Assembly: GCA_964627855.1 (NCBI GenBank)
Contig: CAZVLE010000080.1
Location: 1-44,834, forward strand
Source of the DNA: CAZVLE01 sp964627855
GTDB taxonomy: Bacteria > Bacillota > Dethiobacteria > DTU022
Reading direction: 5' to 3'
DNA: 44,834 nucleotides
A model generated the notes under the pieces. It ran no database searches, was not told the DNA's origin, and was given only the letters and a program-made list of their open reading frames with translations. Shown one piece after another: positions 1 through 8,213 of the stretch; within the stretch, counting starts at the first letter, position 1, and every line of letters begins with the position of its first letter. The translations under genes and the position numbers were made by a program.

Positions 1-906
1 ATAATTGATGGAGGAGGCAGTGGTATCGTTGTTTCCTTCAGAAGCGGAGAAAGCGAAGAAGCTGCCTTGCAGGGTTTTACAATCACCAGGGGCAGTGGAA
101 TTGTAATCTCAGGCGGTAGTTCTCCCCTCATTGAAAAAAATATAATTGAAGATAACACCGCAGAATTTGGTGCCGGCCTGGCAATATTTGATTCTTCGCC
201 CACGATTATCAACAATATGATAATCAGAAATAACGGCTTCTTAGGGGGAGGTTTGTTTATCGAAGCTTCGGCTCCCCTCATTGAGGATAACAGTATCATC
301 GGAAACAGGGCAGAAATGGGCAGCGGAATGGTTATTATATCCAATTCATCTCCGATGGTCACTAATAATATTATTTCCGACAACATGGCCGCCAGGATTG
401 GTGGCGGTATAGTGGTTGCAGTTGGTTCAACTCCAATGATAACAGGAAATAATATATTTGGTAACAGGGCTGAGCGCAACGGTGGAGGTATCCTTATTGA
501 GGAATCCGAACCTATAGTTGAAGATAACTCTATCGCTCGTAACAGGGCTGCAAATGGCGGTGGTTTATTCATTGTTAATTCTGTCAGTACTGCCCTTTTA
601 ATCAAGAATAACAGTATTGCAGATAACTTAGCTGCGATAGCCGGAGGAGGCCTTTATATGGAGGGTTCTTCACCTACATTAAGCGAGAACGATTTCATTA
701 ATAATATATCTGAGTACCTCGGAGCCGGGGCCGCAGTTTACAATTCATCTCCGGTATTTATAAAAAACCTTTTTGAAGGAAACGAAGCGGAAGATCGTGA
801 AGGTGGTGGAGCAATCTGGGTTTCGGAAGACTCAACTTTAGATCTAAGTGATCCGGATAACAACACCTATATGCAAAATATTCCAGATGACATTCGGTTT
901 GAGTAA
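1..906 (+). CDS. Right-handed parallel beta-helix repeat protein, 5'-truncated
   Basis: The frame is open from the first base, so the gene begins upstream of the window and only its C-terminal part of about 301 residues is seen. It is built of about 22-residue rungs of the type N-x-I-x-x-N-x-A-x-x-G-G-G-I-x-I-x-x-S-S-P, the pattern of NosD/pectate-lyase-like right-handed beta-helices. The opening residues (IIDGGGSGIVVSF) match the start of the solenoid in the downstream paralogue (TIIDGRNRGTVVTF), and both end in an Asp/Asn-rich cap (DPDNNTY here, DPDDNFY there). The two are therefore tandem paralogues. The likely place is the cell surface or outside the cell, by analogy with the neighbour's N-terminal anchor. 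Substrate binding or carbohydrate cleavage cannot be told from the sequence: no catalytic motif was recognised. An internal TTG at 67 is not the true start. Confidence 0.85.
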   Translation: MIDGGGSGIVVSFRSGESEEAALQGFTITRGSGIVISGGSSPLIEKNIIEDNTAEFGAGLAIFDSSPTIINNMIIRNNGFLGGGLFIEASAPLIEDNSIIGNRAEMGSGMVIISNSSPMVTNNIISDNMAARIGGGIVVAVGSTPMITGNNIFGNRAERNGGGILIEESEPIVEDNSIARNRAANGGGLFIVNSVSTALLIKNNSIADNLAAIAGGGLYMEGSSPTLSENDFINNISEYLGAGAAVYNSSPVFIKNLFEGNEAEDREGGGAIWVSEDSTLDLSDPDNNTYMQNIPDDIRFE

Positions 907-945
907 CTCTATCTTCCCAGAAGGCTTTTGAAAGGAGCATTCGAG

Positions 946-2820
946 ATGGGCTTATTGAGTAAAAATAATGAGAATTATATCAAAAATAGATTGACTCCTG
1001 AAACAGGAAAAATTAAACTGGTTTACTTGGCTCTCGGGGCCTTAGGGGCGATTGTGCTGGTAATTCTGGCGTTCCTCTTTTTTTACAATCCGACGATATC
1101 TGTTCCCGGACAACACCGGACGATACAGGAAGCTATTGAAGCGGCAAGTGATGGTGATGTGATCATTGTCGAAGAAGGTGTTTACTATGAGAGAATTGAC
1201 TTTTTGGGCAAAAACATCACGGTTCGAAGCATCAATCCAGATGATCCTCAGGTAGTTGCCAATACGATCATTGATGGAAGAAACAGGGGTACTGTGGTAA
1301 CGTTTCAAAACGGGGAAGGTAATGGTGCTGTTCTGGCCGGTTTTTCAATCTCCGGTGGTAATGGGACAATGCAATTTATCGATTATGAGTACGATGGTGA
1401 AGAAACCACTAACGAAGGTTATTATGGTGGAGGTATTCTCGTCGGTGGAGGCAGTTCTCCTGTCATTAAATTGAATTCCATAACTAGAAATGGCGTTAGC
1501 CTTGATGGTGGCGGTATTGCCGTCATTGAGGGATCGAATCCGCTGATCTCGGAGAATACTTTTGAAGATAATACTGCCTTCAGTGGTGGTGCCATATCCG
1601 TTTGGGAAGCAAACCCGGTAATTGAGCAAAACATTTTTAAAAATAACCGGGCCAGGTATCTTGGAGGCGCAATCTCAGTTGACTTTCTTGCATCTCCGGC
1701 GATCAGAAATAACAGTTTTGAAGATAATAGGGCTACCAGCGGAGGGGCAATCTCTGCCTGGTATGCGGATCCATTGATTACAGCTAATGATATTACCGGA
1801 AATGCAGCTATTTGGTTCGGAGGGGGGATACATCTTGCTGATTCAGCGGCTACAGTTGATGCTAATGAACTTTTAAGAAATTCTGCTGTCAATAACGGGG
1901 CCGGGATAGCAGCTGTGGGTGGGTCTTCCCCTGTAATCAGCAACAACACGTTAATAAGAAACTTTGCCGACGAAAACGGGGGAGGCATAGCGGTAATTGA
2001 AGGTTCTGATGCTGTAATCCTCAACAATGTTATTTCAGACAATGCAGTTTATTCCGGTGGAGGAGGACTCTATATCAATGATGCTGCTGCATCACTGGAT
2101 GGCAATGTAATTACAAATAATGCCGCCCAGCAGGATGGTGGCGGCATTGCTGTGATTAACAATTCCTCTGTTGAAGCTATAAGCAATGAAGTCAGCAATA
2201 ACGGGGCTTTACGCTATGGTGGTGGCTTGGTCGTTGCAGAAAGTTCAATACTCACTTTTAATGATAATAACTTAACCGAAAACTCGGCATTTGCCGGGGG
2301 CGGAATAATTGTGCAGCAATCCTCAGTGTCCTTGGAAAGGAACATTATTTCTTATAACACCGCGCTTGAGGAGTCTGGCGGTGGCGCATTACTCATTGCT
2401 AATGCTAACGGAAAGTTTAGTGATAACAGCTTTGAAGGTAATGTATCAATGGAAACCGGTGGTGCTCTTGTTGCATTTGATGACTCCGTAGTAACATTGA
2501 CTGGCAATGACTTTATTGGCAACCTGGCCCAGCTTGCAGGTGCATATATCACCTATGGTGAGGGAACACTAATCCTTAATGACCCCGATGATAATTTTTA
2601 CAGCAATAATCTGCCGGAAGATCTTGATGATATTCTGGCTGACATTCCAGAAGATTATTTCAGAGAGGTGCTTGAAGGGTTACCGGATGATATACCTGAT
2701 GATTTGTTAGAAGAGCTTCTTCAAGGATTCCCGGCAGACCTGGTCGAAGAATACCTTCAGGAACGGATGGGTCAACGTGAGGAAAGTGAGCCCGATTCCT
2801 TAGAGGATGAGTTAGAATAA
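946..2820 (+). CDS. Membrane-anchored right-handed beta-helix repeat protein
   Basis: 624 residues. I place the start at the ATG at 946, preceded by AAAGGAG at 931-937; an in-frame TTG at 928 overlaps that site and is unlikely. A cytoplasmic N-terminus of about 25 residues is followed by one hydrophobic segment (about residues 26-45, no cleavage motif), suggesting a signal anchor. Next comes a cap with a NosD-like motif (GQHRTIQEAIEAASDGDVIIVEEGVY), then about 18 rungs rich in NNxAxxGGGI and SSP turns (about residues 120-540). The C-terminal 70 residues are very acidic (DDIPDDLLEELL-type) and predicted helical. The family forms Asn-ladder solenoids that bind or cleave polysaccharides or act as surface adhesins; no specific activity is claimed. 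It follows the first paralogue by 39 bp, so the two are probably one operon, closed by the terminator at 2890. Confidence 0.88.
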   Translation: MGLLSKNNENYIKNRLTPETGKIKLVYLALGALGAIVLVILAFLFFYNPTISVPGQHRTIQEAIEAASDGDVIIVEEGVYYERIDFLGKNITVRSINPDDPQVVANTIIDGRNRGTVVTFQNGEGNGAVLAGFSISGGNGTMQFIDYEYDGEETTNEGYYGGGILVGGGSSPVIKLNSITRNGVSLDGGGIAVIEGSNPLISENTFEDNTAFSGGAISVWEANPVIEQNIFKNNRARYLGGAISVDFLASPAIRNNSFEDNRATSGGAISAWYADPLITANDITGNAAIWFGGGIHLADSAATVDANELLRNSAVNNGAGIAAVGGSSPVISNNTLIRNFADENGGGIAVIEGSDAVILNNVISDNAVYSGGGGLYINDAAASLDGNVITNNAAQQDGGGIAVINNSSVEAISNEVSNNGALRYGGGLVVAESSILTFNDNNLTENSAFAGGGIIVQQSSVSLERNIISYNTALEESGGGALLIANANGKFSDNSFEGNVSMETGGALVAFDDSVVTLTGNDFIGNLAQLAGAYITYGEGTLILNDPDDNFYSNNLPEDLDDILADIPEDYFREVLEGLPDDIPDDLLEELLQGFPADLVEEYLQERMGQREESEPDSLEDELE

Positions 2821-2889
2821 AGAAGGCCTATTGAAGCCTAGTTTCTGTTAGCCATAACTCATTTCATTATTCCTCTTCAAATCATGTTA

Positions 2890-2910
2890 AACCTGCCTTT
2901 TAGGCAGGTT
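2890..2910 (+). terminator. Intrinsic terminator after the beta-helix genes
   Basis: Perfect 9-bp stem AACCTGCCT/AGGCAGGTT with a 3-base loop, followed by TTCTT. It lies 70 bp after the stop of the beta-helix gene and before the promoter of the ArsR gene, so it separates the two transcription units. Confidence 0.85.
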
Positions 2911-2925
2911 TTCTTATGGTACGGG

Positions 2926-2956
2926 TTGAATCTGGTGGATAATTATATTATAATAT
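2926..2956 (+). promoter_or_regulatory. Sigma-A promoter with palindromic operator, arsR-permease operon
   Basis: TTGAAT (2926-2931), 17-bp spacer, TATAAT (2949-2954). A perfect 12-bp palindrome ATATTATAATAT (2945-2956) lies across the -10 box. The same 12-mer occurs at two other promoters in this window (6925-6936 and 7879-7890). A repressor bound here would block RNA polymerase. Autoregulation by the ArsR protein encoded immediately downstream is the simplest inference, as is usual for this family. Confidence 0.7.
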
Positions 2957-2991
2957 TCAAGCAAGTATTAGATTAATAATGGGAGTGTTTC

Positions 2992-3351
2992 ATGAAGAAG
3001 GAATTAGACAGTAATGATCGCTGCGAGCTTTTTTGCAGTGATCGGCAAAAGGTGCAGAGGGTTAAAGAACAGATAGCCGATCTGGATATCATGGTTGATA
3101 TTTTTAAAGCCCTCGGCGACATGACAAGGTTTAAAATTATTTATGCTCTCTGGCATGAAGAACTATGCGTTTGTGACCTGGCCCTGGTTGTCGATATGCC
3201 GGTGGCTGCAGTCTCATATCACCTCCGTTATTTGCGTAGTCTCAGACTGGTCCGCCATGAAAAACGGGGTAAAATGGTTTTTTATAATCTTGATGATGAT
3301 CATATCTACAGGCTTGTTCAACTCGTCACTGAGCACAGCGGAGAAGTTTAG
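2992..3351 (+). CDS. ArsR/SmtB-family metalloregulator, CadC-like
   Basis: 119-residue winged-helix repressor. Four cysteines fall where CadC of plasmid pI258 binds soft metals: an N-terminal pair (Cys11, Cys15 in CELFC) and the alpha-3 pair (Cys59, Cys61 in ELCVCDL). The recognition helix region (AAVSYHLRYLRSLRLV) and wing (EKRGKMVFYNLDDDHIYRLV) are typical, and the D-x-H near the C-terminus resembles the second zinc site of CadC/SmtB. The family represses until Cd, Pb, Zn, As(III) or, in the SqrR/BigR branch, persulfide binds the cysteines. The start is an ATG 5 bases after GGGAGTG. The partner gene, 31 bp downstream, is an ArsP-type permease, which supports a role in metal or metalloid efflux. 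The gene ends in TAG, with a second in-frame TAG two codons later. The effector cannot be decided from the sequence. Confidence 0.88.
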   Translation: MKKELDSNDRCELFCSDRQKVQRVKEQIADLDIMVDIFKALGDMTRFKIIYALWHEELCVCDLALVVDMPVAAVSYHLRYLRSLRLVRHEKRGKMVFYNLDDDHIYRLVQLVTEHSGEV

Positions 3352-3382
3352 AGTTAGGAATATGAGGGGCAGGTAATGATAA

Positions 3383-4399
3383 ATGCTTTCAGTGGAAATA
3401 GGGGCCTTGTTAATAGATGCTGCATCCTATGCCGGGCGCCTGGCTTTGCGTGTTGTACCAATGATGGTTACTGCAGTTTTTGTGGCCGAATTTGCCAGGT
3501 TATGGTTTGGCGAAGATCGACTTAGAAGCATTCTAACCGGGCGTCACAGTATAAGCGGTCGCCTGCGCGCTGCTGTTCTCGGAGCTTCTCTGCCTTTTTG
3601 TGAATGCGGTGCTTTTCCGGTTATGCTTGGCCTGATCCGGGCAGGTCTTCCTGCCGGGGTGGTTTTAACCTTTTTTTTAGTCAGCCCGGTCGTCAGCATG
3701 CCTGCTTTCATGATTTTAATTGCTGTTTTTGGTTTACAATTGGCTATTTCATATTTATTTATAACTATGACAACTGCAATCCTGGCAGGCTTTCTGTTAG
3801 AAAAAGCAGGAGGTAAGTGGGGAATGTTCAAGGAAGGCATTGCAGTCTATAATGAAAATAGAACAACAAGTTTAGTTACAGCCTGTGGACAGTGCTGTCC
3901 TGAATCGGCAAAACCTGAACATTGCTGCGATCAAGGTGATGTGCAAAAAGCCAATAAGGGTGACCGCAGGTTTGTCAATACGGCTGGTCAAGCTTTGGTC
4001 GGTACAAAGCTGCTGCTTAAAAAAATCCTGCCATACATGGTAGCAGTTATCATTATATCTGCCTTTTTACAGGCTTTGGTTCCGCGAGATCTGATTGAAA
4101 GCACTTTGGCGGCGAGAGCGCCCTTTGATATTTTGCTTGGCGCTCTCGCCGGTATTCCTATTTATGCCGGTGACTGTGCCATGATTGCCCTGGTAGCTCC
4201 TCTGATCGGGGCAACAGGAGCCGTTGGAGCCGGTATTGCGTTCATTATTTCCGGATCTGCAACAAGCATCAGCGGAATTATTTTTATGAGCTCGGTTTTT
4301 AAGCGTCGCTTTCTCTATCTATATATCCTGGTTGTCTTTTTCATTGCCCTGATCGCCGGATACTTTGTGTCCACAGTTTTTGCATTTACTGCGTTATGA
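3383..4399 (+). CDS. ArsP_1/DUF318 family permease with Cys-rich loop
   Basis: 338 residues, about eight membrane segments in two halves. The conserved CECG motif (Cys73, Cys75) followed by AFPVMLGLIRAGLP is the hallmark of the permease family PF03773, which includes ArsP (trivalent organoarsenical efflux) and SO_0444-type Cu/Zn exporters. The hydrophilic loop between halves holds five further cysteines (168, 171, 172, 181, 182 in CGQCC and HCC), fitting capture of a thiophilic metal. It is co-transcribed with the CadC-like repressor (31 bp apart; ribosome site AGGGGCAGG). Efflux of a soft metal or metalloid from the cytoplasm is inferred; the ion is unknown. The gene converges on the sulfur-reductase fusion with only 9 bp between the stops and no visible terminator. 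Confidence 0.85.
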   Translation: MLSVEIGALLIDAASYAGRLALRVVPMMVTAVFVAEFARLWFGEDRLRSILTGRHSISGRLRAAVLGASLPFCECGAFPVMLGLIRAGLPAGVVLTFFLVSPVVSMPAFMILIAVFGLQLAISYLFITMTTAILAGFLLEKAGGKWGMFKEGIAVYNENRTTSLVTACGQCCPESAKPEHCCDQGDVQKANKGDRRFVNTAGQALVGTKLLLKKILPYMVAVIIISAFLQALVPRDLIESTLAARAPFDILLGALAGIPIYAGDCAMIALVAPLIGATGAVGAGIAFIISGSATSISGIIFMSSVFKRRFLYLYILVVFFIALIAGYFVSTVFAFTAL

Positions 4400-4408
4400 T
4401 AGAGAGCA

Positions 4409-6877
4409 TCAAACAAACAGGTTTACATCAGAACTTTCAGCTGCATCAAGGTATGAGGCGACTCCGGCAAATTCAACCCCGTCCAGTAGTTCCTCTTCCT
4501 TGATGCCCATGATATCCATCGACATCTGGCAGGCAACAAGCCGTACTCCTGCTTCCATTGCCTGTTGTAGCAGCGCTTCCAGGGAATCGACGTTCTTATT
4601 TTTCATCACCATGCGAATCATCTTCGGCCCCATTCCGGCCATATTCATTTTCGAAAGGCCAAGCTTTTTGCTGCCCCTGGGCATCATCCAACCGAACATC
4701 CTGTCTAAAAGAGCCTTATTAACTTTAACCTTTTCGTTTCTGCGGAGAATATTTAGCCCCCAGAAAGTAAAGAATAATGTTACCCGGCGGCCCATGGCGG
4801 CTGAACCATTGGCAATAATCAGCGCTGCCAGGGCCCGATCAAGCTCTCCACTGAAGACTACAATGGTTTTGTCATTTTCTATTGTCTGACAACTTGCTGC
4901 CGGAGCATCTGCTGTTTTTGCTGCCAGGCCGTTACCCTTGCGAATAAGTGCGGTAAAACCCTTTCCGTTGTGCCCTCTGTCGAGGAGGGTATTCCCGGTT
5001 CGCTGGCACCATGATTCTATATCCGCTGAAAAACCGGGGTCTGTGGCGCAGACTTCAATGACAGCACCGTCATGGACTCCTTTCATTTTACGAAAGACCT
5101 GCATGATCGGGCCGGGACACTGCAATCCGCATACGTCAAGTTTGATAGAACAGTCAGCTACTGTCGCTGCTACAGGTTGTAAGTCCTGATCGTTGTTGTT
5201 TTGCATTTTGCTTTCTCCTTCGTTTTTGAAATCATTTTGCAGGGCCTGATAGATACGGAACCCACCGTTCAGGTTGCGTACATCTTTGAAGCCATTAAGG
5301 GTGAGAATTCTTGTTGCCAGGTAAGAGCGCAGACCAACGCTACAGTAAGTGATAACCGGTTTAGCCGGGTTAATTTTGTCTAAATGGTTTCGTAATTGTC
5401 CCAGGGGAATATTCACAGCTCCCGCTATTGCACCCAGCTCAAATTCTTCACTTTCCCTGACGTCAATAATCTGGTTCCTTTCCCTGTCAAGTGCGTCAAT
5501 ATCAGCTGCACCGATAACCTTATAATTACCTCCTAAAAGATTGGCAGCTACAAAACCGGCCATATTGACGGGGTCTTTTGCTGAAGAATAAGGTGGGGCA
5601 TAAGCCAATTCCAGTTCCTGCAGATCATAAATGCTGCTGCCGCTGCGTAGAGCTGTAGCCAGGACATCGATTCTCTTTTCAACCCCGCTAAAGCCGACTG
5701 CCTGGGCGCCAAGAATGAAGCCTTCTCTGCTGAAAAGGAGTTTCAGGGAAAGAGGGCTTGCCCCGGGGTAATAGCCGGCATGACTATTGGGATGTATGAT
5801 GATGCTAAGATAATCTACCCCTGCATCTTTCAGCCCCCGCTCGTTGGCGCCGGTTGTGGCAGCAGTCATATCAAAAAGTTTCAACACAGATGTGCCCTGT
5901 GTCCCTTTATAAGTATCGCTTGATCCGGAGATGTTGTTGGCGACAATGCGCCCCTGTTTATTTGCCGGTCCGGCCAGGGGAATGAAAGCAGGTCTGTCTG
6001 TGACCAGGTGCTGCACCTCTACTGCGTCGCCAAGGGCATAAATTGAGGGGTCACTGGTCTGCATTTTTTCGTTGACTACAATACCTTTATTAATATCGAG
6101 ACCGGCTTCCAGAGCCAGCTTCAGGTCCGGCTTGACCCCTATTGAGAGGATAACCAGATCTGTCTCGATCATTTCTCCATTATTTAATTCTACCACCAGG
6201 TTTCCGTTGGCAGTGTGCTGAAACTGTTTCACACCGCTTCCCAGCTTAAGCTTCATGCCTACCGCATACAAATATTGCTGAACAAGAGCTGCCATATCTG
6301 CATCCAGGGGAGGGAGAACCTGTGGGGCCATTTCGACAACAGTAACTTCGAGACCGCGATGTTGTAGATTCTCTGCCATTTCCAGGCCAATATAGCCTGC
6401 CCCGATTACCACTGCTTTCCGCGGTAGATTTTCTTTCAGGAAGTGATAAATATTGTCTGTGTCATTTACAGTGCGTAGTGTAAAGATGCCTTCACTGTCA
6501 ATGCCGGAAAGTGGGGGACGAATAGGCTCTGAACCTGGCGATAAAACCAAATAATCGTAGCTTTCAAAATATTCTTTGTCGTTAAGATGATCCCTGATCA
6601 ATACTTTTTTCCTGTCGCGATCAATGCTGATCACTTCATTTCTGGTCCGCACATCTACATTGAGCCATTCCTTGAATTTCTGTGGAGTCATCACAAAAAG
6701 ATTGTCTCTATCTTCTATTATTCCGCCGATATAGTAAGGAAGTCCGCAATTAGCGTATGAAATGTAATTGCTTTTTTCGAGCATGATGATTTCTGCTTCT
6801 TCACTCAAGCGACGCAGGCGTGCTGCAGTCGAAGCTCCCCCTGCAACACCGCCAATGATAACAATTTTATGGGCCAT
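4409..6877 (-). CDS. CoA-disulfide reductase-rhodanese-TusA-DsrE fusion protein
   Basis: 822 residues, four domains in order. Residues 1-445: FAD/NAD(P)H pyridine nucleotide-disulfide reductase of the CoADR/Npsr type, with GGVAGGASTAARLRR and the redox-active Cys44 in YISYANCGLPYYIGG. About 455-550: rhodanese domain with catalytic Cys in ITYCSVGLRS. About 575-645: TusA-like sulfur carrier with CGLQCPGPI. About 665-822: DsrE/DsrE2-like domain with a conserved cysteine near LVACQMSMDIMG. CoADR-rhodanese proteins reduce CoA-persulfide or polysulfide and CoA disulfide; adding TusA and DsrE domains suggests sulfane-sulfur relay within one cytoplasmic polypeptide. The start ATG follows AAAGGAG closely. 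The promoter carries the palindrome also found at the arsR promoter, so it may answer to the same regulator. A role in sulfane-sulfur or redox stress is inferred. Confidence 0.9.
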   Translation of the reverse strand: MAHKIVIIGGVAGGASTAARLRRLSEEAEIIMLEKSNYISYANCGLPYYIGGIIEDRDNLFVMTPQKFKEWLNVDVRTRNEVISIDRDRKKVLIRDHLNDKEYFESYDYLVLSPGSEPIRPPLSGIDSEGIFTLRTVNDTDNIYHFLKENLPRKAVVIGAGYIGLEMAENLQHRGLEVTVVEMAPQVLPPLDADMAALVQQYLYAVGMKLKLGSGVKQFQHTANGNLVVELNNGEMIETDLVILSIGVKPDLKLALEAGLDINKGIVVNEKMQTSDPSIYALGDAVEVQHLVTDRPAFIPLAGPANKQGRIVANNISGSSDTYKGTQGTSVLKLFDMTAATTGANERGLKDAGVDYLSIIIHPNSHAGYYPGASPLSLKLLFSREGFILGAQAVGFSGVEKRIDVLATALRSGSSIYDLQELELAYAPPYSSAKDPVNMAGFVAANLLGGNYKVIGAADIDALDRERNQIIDVRESEEFELGAIAGAVNIPLGQLRNHLDKINPAKPVITYCSVGLRSYLATRILTLNGFKDVRNLNGGFRIYQALQNDFKNEGESKMQNNNDQDLQPVAATVADCSIKLDVCGLQCPGPIMQVFRKMKGVHDGAVIEVCATDPGFSADIESWCQRTGNTLLDRGHNGKGFTALIRKGNGLAAKTADAPAASCQTIENDKTIVVFSGELDRALAALIIANGSAAMGRRVTLFFTFWGLNILRRNEKVKVNKALLDRMFGWMMPRGSKKLGLSKMNMAGMGPKMIRMVMKNKNVDSLEALLQQAMEAGVRLVACQMSMDIMGIKEEELLDGVEFAGVASYLDAAESSDVNLFV

Positions 6878-6913
6878 GATAAGATCTCCTTTGTTTTTAG
6901 TGGTTGCTTTGTA

Positions 6914-6941
6914 ATTATAACATAATATTATAATATTGCAA
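6914..6941 (-). promoter_or_regulatory. Promoter and palindromic operator for the CoADR fusion
   Basis: Read on the minus strand: TTGCAA (6941-6936), 16-bp spacer, TATAAT (6919-6914). The spacer and -35 overlap a perfect 14-bp palindrome AATATTATAATATT (6924-6937), which contains the shared 12-mer. A second, overlapping 12-bp palindrome ATATTGCAATAT lies at 6933-6944. Repression by the CadC-like ArsR is inferred from the shared motif only. Confidence 0.6.
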
Positions 6942-6960
6942 TATACTACTTATATTTTTC

Positions 6961-6989
6961 TTGACAATAGCTAACGATTAATTTAAGAT
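6961..6989 (+). promoter_or_regulatory. Sigma-A promoter for lgt
   Basis: Consensus TTGACA (6961-6966), 17-bp spacer and TAAGAT (6984-6989). It lies 47 bp before the lgt start, divergent from the promoter of the sulfur-reductase fusion and outside the palindromic operator (6924-6944). Confidence 0.7.
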
Positions 6990-7035
6990 CAGGCAGCATA
7001 TTGTGTTCACCCGGTTACTATAAGGAGCACCTTCG

Positions 7036-7791
7036 ATGTATATAGAGAATATCGACCCTGTCTTAGTAGAAATAGGACTGCTGGCCATACGCTGGTACGG
7101 CCTGATGTTTGCCGTAGCAGTTTTTACCGGTTTTTATTACATGCGTAAGAATGGACCGGCACTGGGTTTTGACGAAGATTTCATCTTTACTTTGTTCATT
7201 ATCCTTCTGGTAGCGATCATTGTCGGTGCGCGGGCAGTCTTCGTCTTTGCCAACTGGTCTTATTTTATGCAGAGGCCTGAACTGATCATTCGTGTAGATC
7301 AGGGCGGTCTTGCTTTTCATGGAGGCTTAATTGGCGGGATTGTCAGCAGTTGGCTCTTCTGTCGATACCAAAAGAAAGAGTGGCTGGCCTTATCAGATCT
7401 GGCTGTTCCCGGTATTGCGGTTGGGATAATCCTGGTACGCATTGCCAATATTTTTAACCAGGAAATACTGGGCCGCGAAGCTTCATTATTCTTTTTTGAG
7501 CGTCACCCTGCCCAGGTTTATGGTTCCCTGATCGGCCTTACACTGCTGTTGCTTCACAATTATCTCGCCCGCAGAGGTGATTATAAACCGGGTTTCCTTT
7601 TTTGGCATTTTGTCCTGTTTTACAGCCTGCTTCGTGGCCTTATTGAAGAGACTTTTCGCGAAAACCCCCTAATTTTATGGGGTTTTACCAGTGAAACCTG
7701 GGGTGCAGGACTTTTCACCACTGTTCAGCTTTTTACTCCTTTGCTGATCTTATTGTCCCTTTATATGCTCTGGATAATTAATAAAAAATGA
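7036..7791 (+). CDS. lgt: Prolipoprotein diacylglyceryl transferase
   Basis: 251 residues with about seven membrane segments. Lgt moves diacylglycerol from phosphatidylglycerol to the lipobox cysteine of prolipoproteins at the membrane. Family motifs visible: the essential histidine region GGLAFHGGLIGG, the Lgt signature region RIANIFNQEILGR (usually RxGNFxNxExxG, here Ala replaces Gly), and RHPAQVYGSL near the C-terminal half. The length is a little short for the family but complete. The start ATG has AAGGAG 8 bases upstream. Two likely clients are in this window: the MsrB lipoprotein just downstream and the OpuC binding protein at 30646. Confidence 0.93.
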   Translation: MYIENIDPVLVEIGLLAIRWYGLMFAVAVFTGFYYMRKNGPALGFDEDFIFTLFIILLVAIIVGARAVFVFANWSYFMQRPELIIRVDQGGLAFHGGLIGGIVSSWLFCRYQKKEWLALSDLAVPGIAVGIILVRIANIFNQEILGREASLFFFERHPAQVYGSLIGLTLLLLHNYLARRGDYKPGFLFWHFVLFYSLLRGLIEETFRENPLILWGFTSETWGAGLFTTVQLFTPLLILLSLYMLWIINKK

Positions 7792-7856
7792 GCGCATCCC
7801 CCCTAACTGCTTCTAAAAGCCGGAGTAACCATTTCCGGTAGCACAATAGTTATTTA

Positions 7857-7890
7857 TTGACAAACGCGTACCATTTATATATTATAATAT
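7857..7890 (+). promoter_or_regulatory. Sigma-A promoter with palindromic operator, DUF427-msrB operon
   Basis: TTGACA (7857-7862), 17-bp spacer, TATTAT (7880-7885). The perfect palindrome ATATTATAATAT (7879-7890) covers the -10 box exactly as at the arsR promoter, giving the third copy of the operator candidate in about 5 kb. Confidence 0.65.
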
Positions 7891-7928
7891 TGTAATGCAA
7901 CAATTATCATAGGATTGGAGGTTTTTTA

Positions 7929-8213
7929 ATGATTAAAGCAATCTGGAACGATGCACTCCTTGCTGAGAGTGACGATACAACTCTTGTTGAAGGTAATCGC
8001 TACTTTCCGCCGGAAAGTGTGAACCATCAATACCTTGTCGAAAGTGAAAAACGTTCTACCTGCCCCTGGAAAGGCGAAGCCCATTATTACCATGTTGTCG
8101 TGGGTGAGCAAAAAAATGAAGATGCAGCCTGGCACTACCCGCAGCCCAAGGAGAAGGCTTTGCATCTAAAAAATTATGTTGCCTTCTGGAAAGGTGTTCA
8201 GGTTGAAGATTAA
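7929..8213 (+). CDS. DUF427 domain protein
   Basis: 94 residues, matching the small DUF427 family (PF04248): an N-terminal strand pair (IKAIWNDALLAES), the central segment TLVEGNRYFPPESV, the conserved STCPWKGEAHYYHV and the C-terminal KNYVAFWKGV. Members are cytoplasmic beta-rich proteins without an established reaction. It overlaps or abuts msrB and shares its promoter, so a role in oxidative or thiol stress is suggested by context only. The start ATG follows AGGATTGGAGG. Confidence 0.85.
   Translation: MIKAIWNDALLAESDDTTLVEGNRYFPPESVNHQYLVESEKRSTCPWKGEAHYYHVVVGEQKNEDAAWHYPQPKEKALHLKNYVAFWKGVQVED

Noticed and set aside
1..906. CRISPR-like periodicity in the first beta-helix gene
   Set aside because: The period of about 66-69 bases is in-frame coding repetition with variable sequence; no identical repeats with unique spacers.
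1422..2042. Long minus-strand open frame within the beta-helix gene
   Set aside because: It is the antisense shadow of Gly/Asn-rich repeats, with no ribosome site or family resemblance.
4365..4889. Plus-strand open frame over the 3' end of the sulfur-reductase fusion
   Set aside because: Low-complexity Ser-rich translation opposite a conserved DsrE domain.
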